DNA from: Agapanthus africanus
Lineage: Eukaryota > Streptophyta > Magnoliopsida > Asparagales > Amaryllidaceae
NCBI GenBank assembly: GCA_030015575.1
Contig: JASDDO010000016.1
Coordinates: 67,577,396-67,641,395, forward strand
DNA: 64,000 bases
Direction: 5' to 3'
Shown here: positions 1-12,164 of the stretch, in pieces
Layout of the letters: each line of letters begins with the position of its first letter
Numbering within the stretch: the first letter of the stretch is position 1
Made by a program: the position numbers and the translations under genes
Notes under the pieces: generated by a model
Databases searched by the model: none
What the model saw: the letters and a program-made list of their open reading frames with translations, nothing else
Told to the model about the DNA's origin: nothing

Positions 1-210
1 AAGTTTGCCGTGCCGGGAAAAAGTCGGTTAATGATATCCGTTCAACTAGTTTAGCAATTTCTAAATATCCGGAAAGAAATACGAATTTAAAATTTCCGAT
101 CGAGTCTACTATTACAAAACAAACCCCAGAATTTTAAACACCTGGAACAGATTAAAAATACCCAGAATAGTCAGCAAGTGCCTACGGTTAAAACCATGAA
201 GTCACGTGTC

Positions 211-289
211 CCAATCCTACAGCGCCGCCGCGGAACCGCCGCGAGAACCCTCTTTCTGCCGCGCTTCCGCGCTACTTTGGTGGAATTGT
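211..289 (-). other. GC-rich leader hairpin of element E
   Basis: An imperfect inverted repeat built from CCGCGG-containing arms (gccgccgcggaaccgccgc facing gccgcgcttccgcgc), about 170 nt downstream of the primer site of E. Hairpins of the same composition sit at nearly the same distance in elements A, C and D. The arms are visible in the sequence; a role in RNA packaging or dimerisation is inference. Confidence 0.55.
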
Positions 290-459
290 GGGCACGTATT
301 TCATGGTAATTCTTAGAATTCCCAGCTGATTTTTTTACATATTTTTAATTCAGAAAAATCCCAAAATTTAAAAAATTTCCAGAGAGGGGTCAAGTTTCGT
401 CGTTTCGAGTTCGATCGGAGTTTTAACTTCGTAAACACATCGCCTAATGCTCTAGTTAG

Positions 460-471
460 GCTCTGATACCA
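460..471 (-). other. Primer-binding site of element E
   Basis: On the minus strand the bases read TGGTATCAGAGC, complementary to the 3' end of plant initiator methionine tRNA. One base separates it from the LTR, the same spacing as in A, B, C and D. It fixes the orientation of E. Confidence 0.9.
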
Positions 472-472
472 C

Positions 473-2672
473 TGTAGGGTTCCTAGGCACTCTTGTGAAG
501 GTTCATAAGGCATCAAACATGCCCGGATTAAATTTTAGACGTGCCGAACAACCCAAAGCCGGGATCTTTGCTAGATTATTAGGGTTTAACATGCAATAAG
601 ATAACTTTTATCTAAGTGTGAGGGATTACAACCTTTGTAGTCCGCTCCTTCACTTCACAAGCTCCGAGTAGAAGTCCCTTTGCCGCGATCCACGATCTCC
701 CGGACTCATGAGAGGCTCCACGACTCGAACGATCCATTCTAGCTTGTCGTAATCCAAATCTCCGATGATCTACCTTGAAGTCGCTTTGACTCAAGCTTTC
801 TCACTCAAAAGAGAAGAACACCCTAATCACATGGGCTAGATGAGATGAGGATGAGAGAGTAGTGATTTTGCTTTCTTTTAATATCATTTTCTCATTTTAT
901 TTCATCACTTAAGGATTTTCAAGAGAGCTTCTTCAAGAAGAAGAAGAAGAAGATAATGGATAATCAAAAAGATAATGATTAATCTTTTCCTTTTGTGATG
1001 AATAGAAATATAAATCATATGATTGATATATAACCATGGTCAAGGATGAATGGATGAGAATGTGTAGAGAAACAACTAGGGTTAGGGTTTGGTTAAGTTA
1101 AATGAATGTGTCATCCATAAAGATCTTAAGAATGACAAAAGAAAAAGCTTCTAGAAGGAACTTGAAGCTACTAACCCTAATCAAACCCTAACCTCAATTA
1201 ATCATCCTTAAACATGTTTAACAATTAATCATATCATGTCACAATAATATATATCACATATATATTATATATTTGCAACAAAGAAAATAATACAATTAAC
1301 ATATATCGCATATATATCAATGTATCATCCATTGAGAAAATGAAATAATAAAGCCAGCCAATATTAGTTAATATAATAATATATCATATATATTATTATA
1401 TATTAAATCATCGAATCAACACTTGATCCGACGATCCGGCTATATCGAATATAACCGACTAATATATATCATGTACCGATTTATCGAATCATCACTTGAT
1501 CCGATGTCCCGGTTCATATCTAAATATCGCTAGAATATAATACGGTATCCCATATCGCATTATTCTCGGTCCTGCACATATCACATATGTGCCACTACTC
1601 TGTTTCGCCTGAGCCAAGAAACCTCTGTGTAGGACTCTAAAGAATCGTTAATACGCCGGTAGCAGGTGATGATCATATCAAACACCCACAAGCTGCAAGC
1701 GGTCAGCTAAACATAACAGCCACCCAGGTATTGAGCGATCAGAAGATCAACAAGCTAGCCTGTGCGTTCTCCTGTGAATCCAACCAGTAACACTCCCGTA
1801 CAGTCCGGTCTGTTCGTCTGATATGTCGCATATCAAGTCTAGGGGTGGTATACGTCAGACCCCAGTAACCGATAAGTCGTGTCGATGTGTGGCTCATAAC
1901 GGGTCGAGAAACTACTGGTAACACTTACCAGTATATCTCTATATCAGCCCTGGCCAGGGACTTCCAGTTATAGCCAATCGAACACAGCACAACATCAACT
2001 CCCTATACCGGGAGAGACGAATCCTTTCCTATCGCTCATTGCCTCCATGTGATTCGGGACTGTACCCAAAAGCCACCATTTTGCACGCCCTCTTGGACGT
2101 GGTAAGGTGGAAATCAAAGCACAGTGGGAATCACACAAGACTCTATGACGATCTCGGGTCTTCAGACTACCCTGTACCAGTGTCACCAGAGAATTGCCAT
2201 CTGACGTGTGGTATATCACCATCTGGGAGTTCTCGGCAAGTCCGTCCAGTGTACCCAGTCTCCACTGAGCACCCGTACACCATCTCTGATGTCAAACACC
2301 GATGGATATGGGATCATCCATCACCCATCATATGGGTCAAGATGCGTATACGCTAGTCTACTCTGGTGTATCGATGCCCTGTCTCGATATACCCTCGACT
2401 AGGAACAGTTATAGGATGTACTCATCGACTACCGCGGCCCCACTAGTATGATCTCATCATAGTCCTAGTAGTCGAGTACAGATCCTAAGGGCTTTATCAA
2501 CATGTGAGAGTAAAACAGTAAACCAATACAAGTCAACATGTTAAGATAAAGTGAAACCAAATAGCATACTATCATGACGAGCAAGAAAGTCATCTCTATA
2601 TATAACCAAGCATCCATTATAATATACATCATATGTACAACAATGGCCTCTAGGGCATATACATAACTAACA
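473..2672 (-). repeat. 5' LTR of element E (2200 bp)
   Basis: A complete LTR. On the minus strand it begins TGTTAGTTATGTATATGCCC and ends in CA next to the primer site. It belongs to the 2.2-kb LTR type also seen in B, C, LTR1 and LTR2. It holds the palindrome CCCTGGCCAGGG (1948-1959), the atagcatactat palindrome (2561-2572), and two units of the paired-palindrome repeat (about 1405-1520). No coding sequence is supported inside it. Confidence 0.88.
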
Positions 2673-2677
2673 ACACC

Positions 2678-3630
2678 ATTTGAAATATGGAATGGTAAGA
2701 GACCATATTTTAAACAATTTGAGATATGGGGTTCTCCGGCTTACGTTAAAAAACATAATCCGGATAAACTAGAGACACGGTCAGTTCTATGTAAGTTTGT
2801 GGGATATCCAAAGAATGGTTATGGATATCTGTTTTGCCACACCAAGGAACAGAAGGTATTGGTTGCTCAGCACGCCGTCTTTTTTGAGATGGAATTTTTT
2901 GCAATAAAAATTAGTGGAAGCACGATAGAACTGGATGAAATATCGGAGCCACAAACTATAACTGAGGATTTGGTGAAGCAACAGGATTCAATAGTTCGGG
3001 ACGAACCTCAGCCACTCCGCAGATCTAGTAGGATTTCTCATCCGCCCGAGAGATACTACAGTTTTACCATAGACGGGGATCGAGAGGATTGCATCTTAGA
3101 AGAAGATGATTCTACTAGTTTCGAGCAGGCCATTACCAGTAGGGACACTTTGAAATGGCTGAATGCTATGCAATCTGAAATGGAGTCCATGTACACCAAC
3201 AAAGTTTAGATTTTAGACGTTGCACCGCCAGGAGTAAAACCCGTCGGCTGCAAATGGATCTTCAAGAAGAAGATTGGTGCAGATTGACAGGTTGAAAGAT
3301 ATAAAGCTAGACTTGTTGTAAAAGGTTTTCGTTAAAGACCAGGTGTGGACTATGATGAAACTTTTTCTCCAGTGGCGGCCGAAATCCATTCGGATCCTAC
3401 TTGTCATTGCTGTCTTCCATGACTATGAAATCTGGCAGATAGACGCAAAGACCACTTTTCTAAACGACAATTTAGAAGAGTGTGTCTATATGGATCAGCC
3501 AGAGAGCTTCGTAGACAGTGGGAGCAGCGGGAAGGTGTGCAAATTGCATAAATTCATTTATAGATTAAAGCAGGTATCGCGGAGCTGAAACATCTGTTTT
3601 GATGAGATAGTCAAGAACTTTGACTTCATC
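2678..3630 (+). pseudogene. F pol, part 1: integrase C-terminus and first part of reverse transcriptase
   Basis: Translation follows the element A polyprotein from about residue 660 to 980. It covers the integrase C-terminal region (IWNGKRPY, then FVGYPKNGYGY), a linker with RRSSRISHPPERYY, and the start of the reverse transcriptase (GCKWIFKKKIG, ARLV). The longest open stretch, 2799-3209, ends where a conserved Trp codon has become TAG. Further stops lie near 3284 (TGA), 3333 (TAA replacing a Gln) and 3587 (TGA replacing a Trp). Some positions typical of an active enzyme remain, but the frame is broken in many places. It is cut at 3631 by a solo LTR and resumes at 6422. Confidence 0.85.
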
Positions 3631-6416
3631 TGTCATACCCCGCTTCCCAGTGTATGGTTAGGAGACGTGACTAGGCCCGCGATGTATTTACTCAGAAGTA
3701 AACACGTTATGCGTAAATAAGCAATATAATATAAATGTACACAACAAAGATATGAGATGTAAATGAACATCAACTTTTTATTTTTTAAACATTCTTTATA
3801 ATACAACTGAAAAGTAAATACAATGTGGATAGCAATGCCTAAACAATGGCATGAACTGAAAGTATATACAAGTGACTAGAGCTCCGGGTCCTCGATGAAC
3901 TGCTCCAAATCTTATGAGCTGGGATCGATCTCTAGAGAGTCGGGTCCTTCTGACAACGTTCCAAAGAAAGAATAGAAAAGGAATGTCGTCAGCGAACAAT
4001 CGCTCGGTAAGTCCCAAAGAGAGATAGAAATAGACTGAACAGGTAAAGAGAATATATCTGGTATAATATATGATTATTATGTTAACGCTGTTATTTGTAG
4101 CTTGGTACAGAATATGCCAGTGTATACGAGAGGAGTCCAACTATTTCGTGGACTAAGGTATACGGAGCACAAGGAATCGTTAAGCCATGGGACAACAGCA
4201 ACGGATATTCAGGTTAGGTGTACTAAAGTGACCATCATCGTGCCACTTTTAACACAATCCGTACCAATCTACCCCTTAAAAACCACGTAATGTTTATTGT
4301 ATTGTTTATAGCTGTAAGACTTGCCAAAAATATGATATCAATTGCTCATGTAAATGGATAAGGATGTAAACGGATAGTCATGTAATCAAGTCAATATATA
4401 TCTATGGTTCGGTCAGTTCAAGTCATGTTGATATTTGATAGTATTCAGTATATATGGATTCATGATATATTGGAGTTATATTTGAAGTGTATATAGATTG
4501 GAATTGTATTCAGATTAGACTGAGACTCTGTTTGAGTCAGACACTTAAATAGAATTTGATTCCTGAATTAGGTTTTGGAGTTATCGGTAACTGCTGCACA
4601 TGGACGGTAGGATTTGTGACTTTTTCTAAGCCAATTACCATTGATAACCCCGTTTTAGTTTTCTACCTTAAATAGGCAAGCATCCACTTTCTCCGACTCC
4701 CTGAGGCTCAAGAGAATTGGTCCCGCTTAAACCTATATTTACTAGGGTCCTTAATGTAAATTAATATAACTTGAGGGGATTTTAGAATAATTTCAAAATA
4801 ATCCTCAAGTATTTAATTATCGTATTTATGGTTTTCATGGATGTAAATTTTTAAAAGTGAGGTATTCTAATGATTATAACCTAGATTGAATAGTATTGGG
4901 TATTTTAGTGTAAATTGGAATTGTATGGATTTGTGATGGTATATTCATGAAATTTGTGATTCCTTTGTTTAGAAAACATGAAATTTATTATAAATATAAA
5001 ATAGATGTTTTGATAATATATATATAATTATTAAAAATAGAATTTATTTATTAAATAGAAAATCACATTTTCTTAAAAATTGTATTAAAAATTCCATCGA
5101 GATTGGATGCTCCGTGAGGAGGTCTGCATCTCGCTCTACTAGTCCTAAGGATGTGCGATAATCCGCACCATCCAAATCGGATTCCCTAAATTGGGTTGTA
5201 GAGGTTTATTTGCAAGGAATTTAATTAAAACAATCTTAAAGAATACGGTTTTATTAGTGTAAGGTATTTTATTATAAAATTGTATTTATCCCATAAAATA
5301 TTGTTCCAAAAGCCATCGTGCAATGTCATGATGAGTGTTGTGATGGGATAGGTCATTACCTTGTGAGTTTTCTAAAGGTAATATGAACAAATATGATGAA
5401 ATGATGCTGTAAGTAAACTTTGTGGTATTTAACCGTAAAATTGAAATAAAAGTTGTATAACATTGTATTTTGAATTGAAACTTGTTCTAAATGTTTGTTT
5501 TAAGATTACTAAACAAGATGTAACAATATGGATATTTGGTTATTAAGAAAAGTTGTGTTTTTTAATAAAATTAGAATCGGAAGTCGGAATAACTCCGCTT
5601 CCGATATGTTTTGAGAAGAGAATTCTTTTAATAGGGAAGAGAGGAGAGGAGAGGGGACTTACCCGATTAGATGAGAGAGGGGAGGTAGAGGAAGGGTTTG
5701 AGAACTTCATGGAGTCACGGTGTCGCCGGATTTGTCCCGAGTCGTCGCCGGAAGATGACCTTAGGCTAACTCCACTTGTACAACTAATTTGACTTGGAAA
5801 AATTTGAGTGATGATAGATTTCAGAATGGAGAGGGCTAGGTATGGGGTGGTATTTATAGGATAGAATTAGGGTTTAGGGAATTAAAAAGAGAATTAAAAT
5901 GCATTAAAACATTGGTTTAATGGTGATTTTTAATCCTCTGTTAATTTGCAGGAAATTCAAACAGAAGACGAGTAGTGGGGGAGGCCAAGGGGTGTTAGGG
6001 TAAAATTTTGAAGCATTTGAGACGGGAGGGCCCGGCAGAGCCGGCCTCAATGCTCATCTCGTTGATCGATGTAGGGGGTGGGGTGTTTGGATTGGTGACA
6101 CATGTTCCTGGCTATTCAAATAACAATTTCCACATGTTTGATTTTAGTGACTTTTCATTTTTACGTATATTGCACGTGTAAACTTTTGGGTTTCCAAACA
6201 ATTTAAAAGAAAAATCATTAAAAATAATATATGGTTAGGGGGATTTGAACACAGGGGCTATGTCACAGCAGTGCAAGGCTTTATCAATGAGCTACACGTG
6301 CTTTCTTGCTGTTCTTAAACAAATTAAATACTTATAGCATACTCAGGTTTGCAAATACTCCATTTAGTACTATAACTTTAAACAAATTTCTGAACATTAA
6401 AAACAGAGTCGTTACA
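3631..6416 (-). mobile_element. Solo LTR of a probable Ty3/gypsy element (2786 bp)
   Basis: An insertion starting TGTCATACCCCG and ending CGTTACA, flanked on both sides by the 5-bp duplication tcatc (3626-3630 and 6417-6421). The interrupted F reverse transcriptase continues directly after it. No pol-like translation, internal primer site or second LTR is visible, so it reads as a solo LTR left by recombination between the two LTRs of a full element. Assignment to gypsy rests on the terminal sequences, which look like those of plant gypsy LTRs. The minus orientation is inferred from a good TATA-like box on that strand. It could instead be a non-coding LTR-like element. Internal ORFs such as 5553-5792 are not supported as genes. 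Confidence 0.75.
5849..5860 (-). promoter_or_regulatory. TATA-like box of the solo LTR
   Basis: The minus strand reads CCTATAAATACC, close to the plant TATA consensus. On that strand a CT-rich stretch and a possible splice donor (CGGGTAAGT) follow 190-200 nt downstream, as expected for an LTR promoter and untranslated leader. There is no expression evidence. Confidence 0.4.
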
Positions 6417-6421
6417 TCATC

Positions 6422-7403
6422 AAAAAAATAGATATGCCTTGTATTTACAAAAAGATTGTAGGGAGAACAGTGGTATTCCTCATATTGTACGTGGATGACA
6501 TTCTCCTAATAGGAAATGATATTCCTATGCTACAGTCGGTCAAGCTGTTCTTGTCTTAAGAAGTTCTCCATGAAGGACTTAGGTGATGCCTCCTGCATTG
6601 TGGGGATAAAGATCTATCATGATAGATCTAAGAGGATATTAGAACTTTCACAATCCAGGTACATCGACACCATACTAAAAAAGGTTAAGTATAGAAGATT
6701 CCAAACACGGTAATTTACCGGTTTGTCACGAAATCACCTTCTCCAAAGAGATGTCTTCCAAGATTAATGAAAAGAGGGCTCGCATGAGCATTATACCCTA
6801 CGCTTCGGCAGTAAGATCTATAGTGTATGCGATGTTATGTATCAGACCAGATGTAGCTTACACACTTAGCGTGGTAAGCAGGTATCAGTCAAACCGGGGA
6901 TAAATATTGGACAGCTGTGAAGAACATTCTGAAGTACCTGAGAAAGACTAAGGATATGTTCTTAGTGTACGGTAATGAAGACCTCAAGATGGACTCCTTT
7001 ACCGATTCAAGCTTCCAAAGTGACAAGGATGACAACAAGTCTGTCTTGGGTTATGTGTTTACCCTCAATGGAGGGACGGTCTGTAGGAAGAGTTTCAAAC
7101 AGGATACCGTTGCAAACTCGACGATGGAGGCTAAATACATTGCTGCCAGCGATGCCGCAAAAGAAGCTGTCTGAATGATGAAGTTCATTTATGAACTTGA
7201 GGTGGTTGCGTCTATTGTTTATCCAATACTTTTGTATTATGACAACAATGGGGTTATAGCGTTAGCGAAGGAACTACAATCCCATCAGAAATCAAGACAT
7301 GTCTTGAGGTGGTATCACCTGATCAGTGAGATCATAGATCGCCGAAAGATCGAGATCAGAAGAGTAAATACAAAGGACAACACGGCTGACTACTCATAAA
7401 GAC
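6422..7403 (+). pseudogene. F pol, part 2: end of reverse transcriptase and RNase H
   Basis: The F frame continues after the solo LTR. The catalytic motif YVDD is encoded at 6488-6499 and is followed by ILLIGNDIPML, matching element A around residues 1002-1015. RNase H remains follow: the GNEDLKMDSFTDSSF stretch, TMEAKYIAA, YDNNGVIALAKE and KSRHVLRWYHLI. The frame is broken by a TAA near 6558, a frameshift near 6716, another near 6900 and a TGA near 7172. The final DPFTKAL-type end is disrupted near 7390. Pieces readable on their own are 6516-6713, 6917-7174 and 7175-7399. It is a dead copy. Confidence 0.85.
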
Positions 7404-7476
7404 ACTTCCTCAGACTTAGCTTAAGCGGCCATTGGAGATGATTGGTTTTCGATACGCTAATATATGGCCTTAGTGC

Positions 7477-7487
7477 AAGTGGGAGAT
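7477..7487 (+). other. Polypurine tract of element F
   Basis: aagtgggagat lies immediately before the TG that opens the 3' LTR at 7488. The same tract precedes the 3' LTRs of A, B, D and H. It primes plus-strand DNA synthesis in LTR retrotransposons. Confidence 0.8.
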
Positions 7488-7535
7488 TGTTGGATATGTA
7501 TGCCCTGGAGACCATTATTGTATAGTACATGATTG

Positions 7536-7540
<5 letters not shown>

Positions 7541-7586
<46 letters not shown>
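7541..7586 (+). repeat. (TA)n microsatellite
   Basis: An uninterrupted run of 23 TA dinucleotides inside the F 3' LTR, about 55 bp from its start. The corresponding place in the other LTRs has only short AT-rich sequence, so this is a local expansion. Confidence 0.95.
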
Positions 7587-7588
<2 letters not shown>

Positions 7589-8754
7589 ACAATCCTGCTC
7601 GATATGATAGTATGCTATCTGGTTTGTCTTTGCCTTAACATGTGTATATGTTTTATTTATATTACGTATCTATAATATATGTTGGTAAAGCCCGCAGGAT
7701 CTTTTCTTGAATACTAAAGCTGTGAAGGTGATCATACTCGTGGAGTCTAGGTAGTCTATAAGCACATCCTTAAATTGTCCCTAGTTGCTGGAGTTTCGAG
7801 ACAGGGAATTGATACTCTGAAATAGACCAGTGTATACGTTTCTTATTCCCTTGAAGGAAAGTGGCCTATCCTACAATCGTTGGTGTACGACATCAAAGAT
7901 AGTATACAAGTTCTCATTAGGTTATGAACTACACTGGACGGACTTGCCGAGAAATTCTAGATGGTAATATACCTATCGTCAGATATCAGTTGTCTGGTGA
8001 CATAGGTACATATTAGTCTTTAGACCTGACATCATCATTTGTCTCGAGTATATTCCCACTGTACTTAGATTACTACCCTACCACTACTTTAAAGAGTCAT
8101 GCAAACATGTTTTAATTGGGTACAGTCCCGAAGCACTTAGGGGCAGTGAGTGATAGAAGGGATTCGTCTCTCCCAGTATAGGCAGTCGATGTCGCGTTGT
8201 GTTTGATTGGTTATCACCATAAGACCTTAGCCAAGGCAGATGAGATTTACTGATAGTGAGATCAGTAGTTTCTCAGGATGGTTTTGAGCCACATCGACAT
8301 GACTTATCAAGTTATTAGGGGTCTGACGTTTTCTACCCCGTAGACCCGATATGCGATACTCTCAGACGAAGAGACCGGACTGTACGAAGATTGCCACTTT
8401 CAGGCTCAGTAGGGATACATACGAGTTTTCTTGTCGACCTTCCTTTCATTAATACCTGGGTATCCGTTACGTACAGCTAGTGCTGCTGACGTGGTTGTTG
8501 TTAAACCCACTTCCAGTGTATTGCCGAGTCTTTAGAGTCCCACACAGAGGGTTTCCTAGTTCAGGCAAAACGATATAGTGTACATATTTTGATACGTATG
8601 GAGGTTCGATAAATACGTGTTTTTGTACACATACTTTTAATCGGACATTTTGTCAATACTAGCCGGCTTAAAAGATAACCAGATTATCATATTTGGATAT
8701 AATGCGAGCTAGAATTATATATTTCTTTTTGGTATATCTCTTTTTAGTATTTGT

Positions 8755-8935
8755 ATTTTGACAAGATACAGTATTTATACGAATATCGGTATTTGTATAA
8801 ATACGGGTATTTGTATAAATACGGATATTTGTATCTTGATATAAATACGGGTATTTATATTTGATTCGTATTTTCGTACGAATACGGGTGTATGTATTTT
8901 GATACGAATACAGGTGTATGTATTTATAGCATATA
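8755..8935. repeat. Degenerate minisatellite of ATACGGGTATTTGTA-like units
   Basis: Roughly eight to ten imperfect copies of a 15-25 bp unit in the F LTR, combining tatttgtat with ataaatacgg or gaatacggg. Units alternate so that many are partly inverted relative to neighbours. The D and H LTRs carry one related inverted pair (ccgcatttgtatt facing aatacaaatgc), so this looks like an expansion of a motif normal to these LTRs. Confidence 0.75.
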
Positions 8936-9000
8936 TTTATATTAGTGTGTTGGTTGGTGTTAAAATTTGAGTTTTTATGTGTCCTAAATACCGTCATCAA

Positions 9001-12000
9001 TAACAGTGTCGCAAATAGCTAGCCGATAGTGAGTACGGGTCATCCGCAGAGAGATAGCGAATTACTTATCTTGTTTTAGACGAGTTAATAGAAAAATGTT
9101 TGGATTTGTCGTTTTTATTCTAAAAGAGATTTGAAAACTTAATAATAAAAGAACTCATTATGGTTAGAATTTGGTTTTTTTAAGAGATGTATTAAACATA
9201 CTTTACATTTACCCACTTATTGAATTTATGTGAGGATAATAGCACACAATGGGGATTAGGATTTAAAGGGGTACTAGGAATTCCCTTCATTGACCCTTGT
9301 CCTTCCATTGATTACTATTATCTCAACCCTCTCGCAAAGTTCCCACAGCATGTCTTAAAATTGGATCGCAACTATCATTGAAGGATAGAGCACCTAAAAA
9401 GGGAGAAAAGTGGTTTATTTTTAAAAAAGTTTTAGATTTATAATTGGGTTAAGAGAAAGTGCAAGAGATTTTTCAATCTCTCAAACCCTCCTTTCCTAAA
9501 CCCTAACGGGCGAGAAAATTACTCATCCATTAAAATCAAAAAAAGAAAAAAGAAAAGGATTGAGAAATAAATTATAAAACTAGTTTTAAGATCCCTCACA
9601 AAAAGTAAGGAGTTTCTTTTGATAGCATCATCGCCTAAAAATCATTGAGAAGGAAGGAAGAAAAAATCATAGAAAACCCATCTAACTAACTAAAAATTAA
9701 AATTAAGAAAAATTAAGTGAAGAAATTAAATGCGATATTAAATGCAAAAATTAAAAGAACCATAAGAAGAGAAATAAAGAAAAACTACTCTACTTTTTAT
9801 TAATAACAACTTGCATCTCCATTACAAATTCTCAATGACTAAAAGAAAAGTGCTAAAAAACATAAAACCATAAATGTCCTTTTTCTTCATTGCTGCTCGG
9901 TCCTTTATATAAGCATTGGAATCTGAAATCCTAGAGCTCATATTGACGCATGTGAAATGACGATCATGCCCCTGAAAAATTGAATCGAATGGCCACCATT
10001 GCGCAGCGGTTTAGCCGTGAGATTTTGGAATCTTGTCTCCAATTTTTTCTGACCTTTCACGCGATTTTAGAACACTTTTTAGATGATAGAATCTTGAAAA
10101 TATTATTGTTTCTCTGCAGTTGCGTGAATCTTCAATCTGTTCCCAAACTAGACAGCTTTGATTTGCTAACTTTGATTTGATTTGATCTTTGAACTCTAAT
10201 TGCTTTCTTGAAATGATTTGCTACTTTAAAAACCTGCACAATATCTCAAATCAAATTATTAGTAGCATTTATTCCATTAGAGAAAATATTCCAACCCATT
10301 TTTGCTCACAATTAAATTACTTGATGTGTAAGAAAAATATAAATAATTATTTGAAAAGATATGGTTGTAATTATTTTACTTAAGAATCAAATGGATATTT
10401 ATCTGAATAAGATATGCAACATAATACTCCTTATTATATTATTTATAAGTTAAGAAATATATGACAAAATCTTTTTACACATAAGCCTTCATATGTTCTT
10501 AAATTACAAATAACACCATTTAGTAATTAATAAAAATATGGAAAATGAACTTAAAAATGTGCAATAAATATGATTGATCAGATAAACCCAAACTTATCTT
10601 TTGATGGTCCCAAGTAAACTGTTTTATTTTAAAAGAAAAAGAAAATCTAGCACACTTTCGTAGACAAAATGATTGCACTTAGCTGGTGCAACAAGCCTTT
10701 AAACCTCTAGATGTCCCTGGTAGGAGAAGTGCCGTCTCTCGAGGATTTTCAACGAATACTACCTATAAAATTTCAAAATTGTAGAAAATAAAGGAAACAA
10801 AAATAAGAAAACGAAGACTACATACAAAGATAAGAATATATAAAAGAAAAACTTGAAAATAAGAGTTTCGAACTACACCAGCTTTTCAGTTATCATGAGC
10901 TTTATCTTAATGGTCTTGAAAAATGCCGAAAATTACTTTCTCATCATTCTTGCGATCTTTTCTACCTATTTTACTTCCGAACATGATCATATTTCCCTAC
11001 ATGTGTGTAAAATCATTCTTACACTTGAAGAATTCAATTCAAGATATCATACTCTTACCCTTAGCTCCCTATAACTTTTTAATTGATGATCAAATTAATG
11101 GATTTGCTCCCATATTTTTCATGCGACCGTTAATACTTCGTAATACACTAACCGACCGATTACCGAATGTGATCACTTATTGGACGTAAATAGTAGCATC
11201 CTAATCTTACAACACCTAAGGTACAACAAATGACCCCAAACCAGTTAGTCTAAGTCACTAGGTGATGAACCACCCACGCGGAATTTTTTAATACTATCTT
11301 GATAATTGCAAGACAATGTTCAATTATTTTTTTCGTACTAGGGTATTACAACAAAAGCATGAAAGGTCTTTTCTACTATCCCAAACTTCAAGATGTATGC
11401 ATATGCGTATAGCAGGGTATCAACGCTCAAAAGTTTGGACTCAAAAATAGGCTCCACTTACATCTTCTCAAACTTAGTAATTCCTTCATGATACTAGCCT
11501 TTTGGGAACGAGCTCATGACAACTTATTACTAGATTCATTCTCAAATATATGATTTTCTTGCATTTCTTAACCCACTTCCTCTCTTTTATATATATATTT
11601 TTCACTTCCTAACTTTCATTTACAAAATCTTCTAGTTTTTTATTTTATTCTTTGCAATGCAAAATTTACATATGATGTGTGGATACATACAAACCTTCCT
11701 CCAACACTTGTTTGCAGCTGTGTCCTCACTGATGTCGTCTTTTAAGCTCAAAACCTAAAAATTAGGAGGAAAAGTTCTCGAAGAGTTGTAAATGGGACAA
11801 GAGTTAATGACAGTGAAATCCTCCCCCAAACTTGTTCTTGGCTTACAATCGTGCAAAAAAAATTTCTTTTCTTTTAAGAGACATATAAAAATATACTTTC
11901 CTTCCCCCCAACTTGAGTAAAACAATGTTTTCATTACTAAGCATTGAAATTCAACATAAGAGGGGGAGAACATTATCGGTCTTCATAAAGCTTTACAAAG

Positions 12001-12159
12001 ACCAAAAGTTAAAACCAACTATTCTAATATTTTATCATAATGAGACCATGGTTGGTAGAATAATGTGTGGAGGAAAAATAAAAAGTGTAATTGAAAGGTT
12101 TGAAGAATGGATTTGCATTTCGGTTAGTGAAAAGATGAGTGTGACTAAAAGAAGAAAGG
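9001..12159. other. AT-rich non-coding stretch, probably the 3' part of the gypsy element interrupted by B
   Basis: No credible gene is visible; ORFs here are short and unlike known proteins. At 11820-11842 and 11903-11920 the minus strand reads CAAGTTTGGGGGAGG and CAAGTTGGGGGGAA, resembling the G-rich tract found downstream of pol in plant Athila/Tat elements. gtgagtacgggtcatccgc at 9028-9046 resembles a motif of such LTRs, and the minus strand from 11350 begins TGTAATACCC, a possible LTR start. Because B split one pre-existing sequence (TSD cacac), this stretch and 32222-34271 were once adjoining. Assignment to the same gypsy element is inference. Confidence 0.4.
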
Positions 12160-12164
12160 CACAC
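12160..12164. repeat. Target-site duplication of element B (left copy)
   Basis: cacac precedes the TG of the 5' LTR of B. The identical cacac at 32217-32221 follows the CA of its 3' LTR, 20 kb away. This shows the two LTRs belong to one insertion later split by A. Confidence 0.9.

Larger units (their letters stand above)
1..2672 (-). mobile_element. Copia LTR retrotransposon E (5' end only, runs off left edge)
   Basis: This is the 5' part of a minus-strand Ty1/copia element. It comprises a complete 5' LTR at 473-2672, the primer-binding site just inside it, and the first 460 bases or so of the leader. The rest lies beyond the left edge, so its coding capacity is unknown. The LTR is bounded by TG and CA and resembles the LTRs of elements B and C. 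It is inserted in the integrase end of element F: the F reading frame resumes at 2673, and acacc at 2673-2677 is the expected right copy of the 5-bp target duplication. The left copy is outside the window. Confidence 0.85.
2673..9000 (+). mobile_element. Decayed copia retrotransposon F (3' half)
   Basis: This is the 3' half of a plus-strand Ty1/copia element: the end of integrase, reverse transcriptase, RNase H, a polypurine tract and a 3' LTR that loses similarity near 9000. Its 5' half was displaced past the left edge by E. A gypsy-type solo LTR at 3631-6416 splits its reverse transcriptase. Several stops and frameshifts show it is dead and older than its insertions. The 3' LTR right end and target duplication cannot be located. 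Confidence 0.8.
7488..9000 (+). repeat. 3' LTR of element F (3' end eroded)
   Basis: It begins TGTTGGATATGTATGCCC and follows the LTRs of the other copia elements through the GATAGTATGCTATC palindrome (7606-7619), the gaccggactgtac block near 8370, and the block around 8525-8570 (gagtctttagagtcccacac). From about 8600 it resembles the D/H type loosely, including ATACGGG and ATTTGTAT motifs. Similarity stops near 9000, well short of the usual 2.1-2.2 kb, so the LTR is truncated or rearranged there. Confidence 0.7.

Noticed and set aside
6234..6303. Possible tRNA gene on the minus strand
   Set aside because: Box-like motifs only; acceptor and T-arm stems do not pair. Kept as a low-interest finding.
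8755..8935. CRISPR-like array
   Set aside because: Units are degenerate, partly inverted, without unique spacers of constant length, and lie in a plant LTR.
9484..9506. Telomere-like CCCTAAACCCTAA motifs
   Set aside because: Only one or two degenerate units here and elsewhere (for example 49508, 57704), far below an interstitial telomeric array.
10853..11189. Overlapping ORFs of 73 and 88 codons
   Set aside because: AT-rich sequence, no recognisable domain, two overlapping frames; no support as a host gene.
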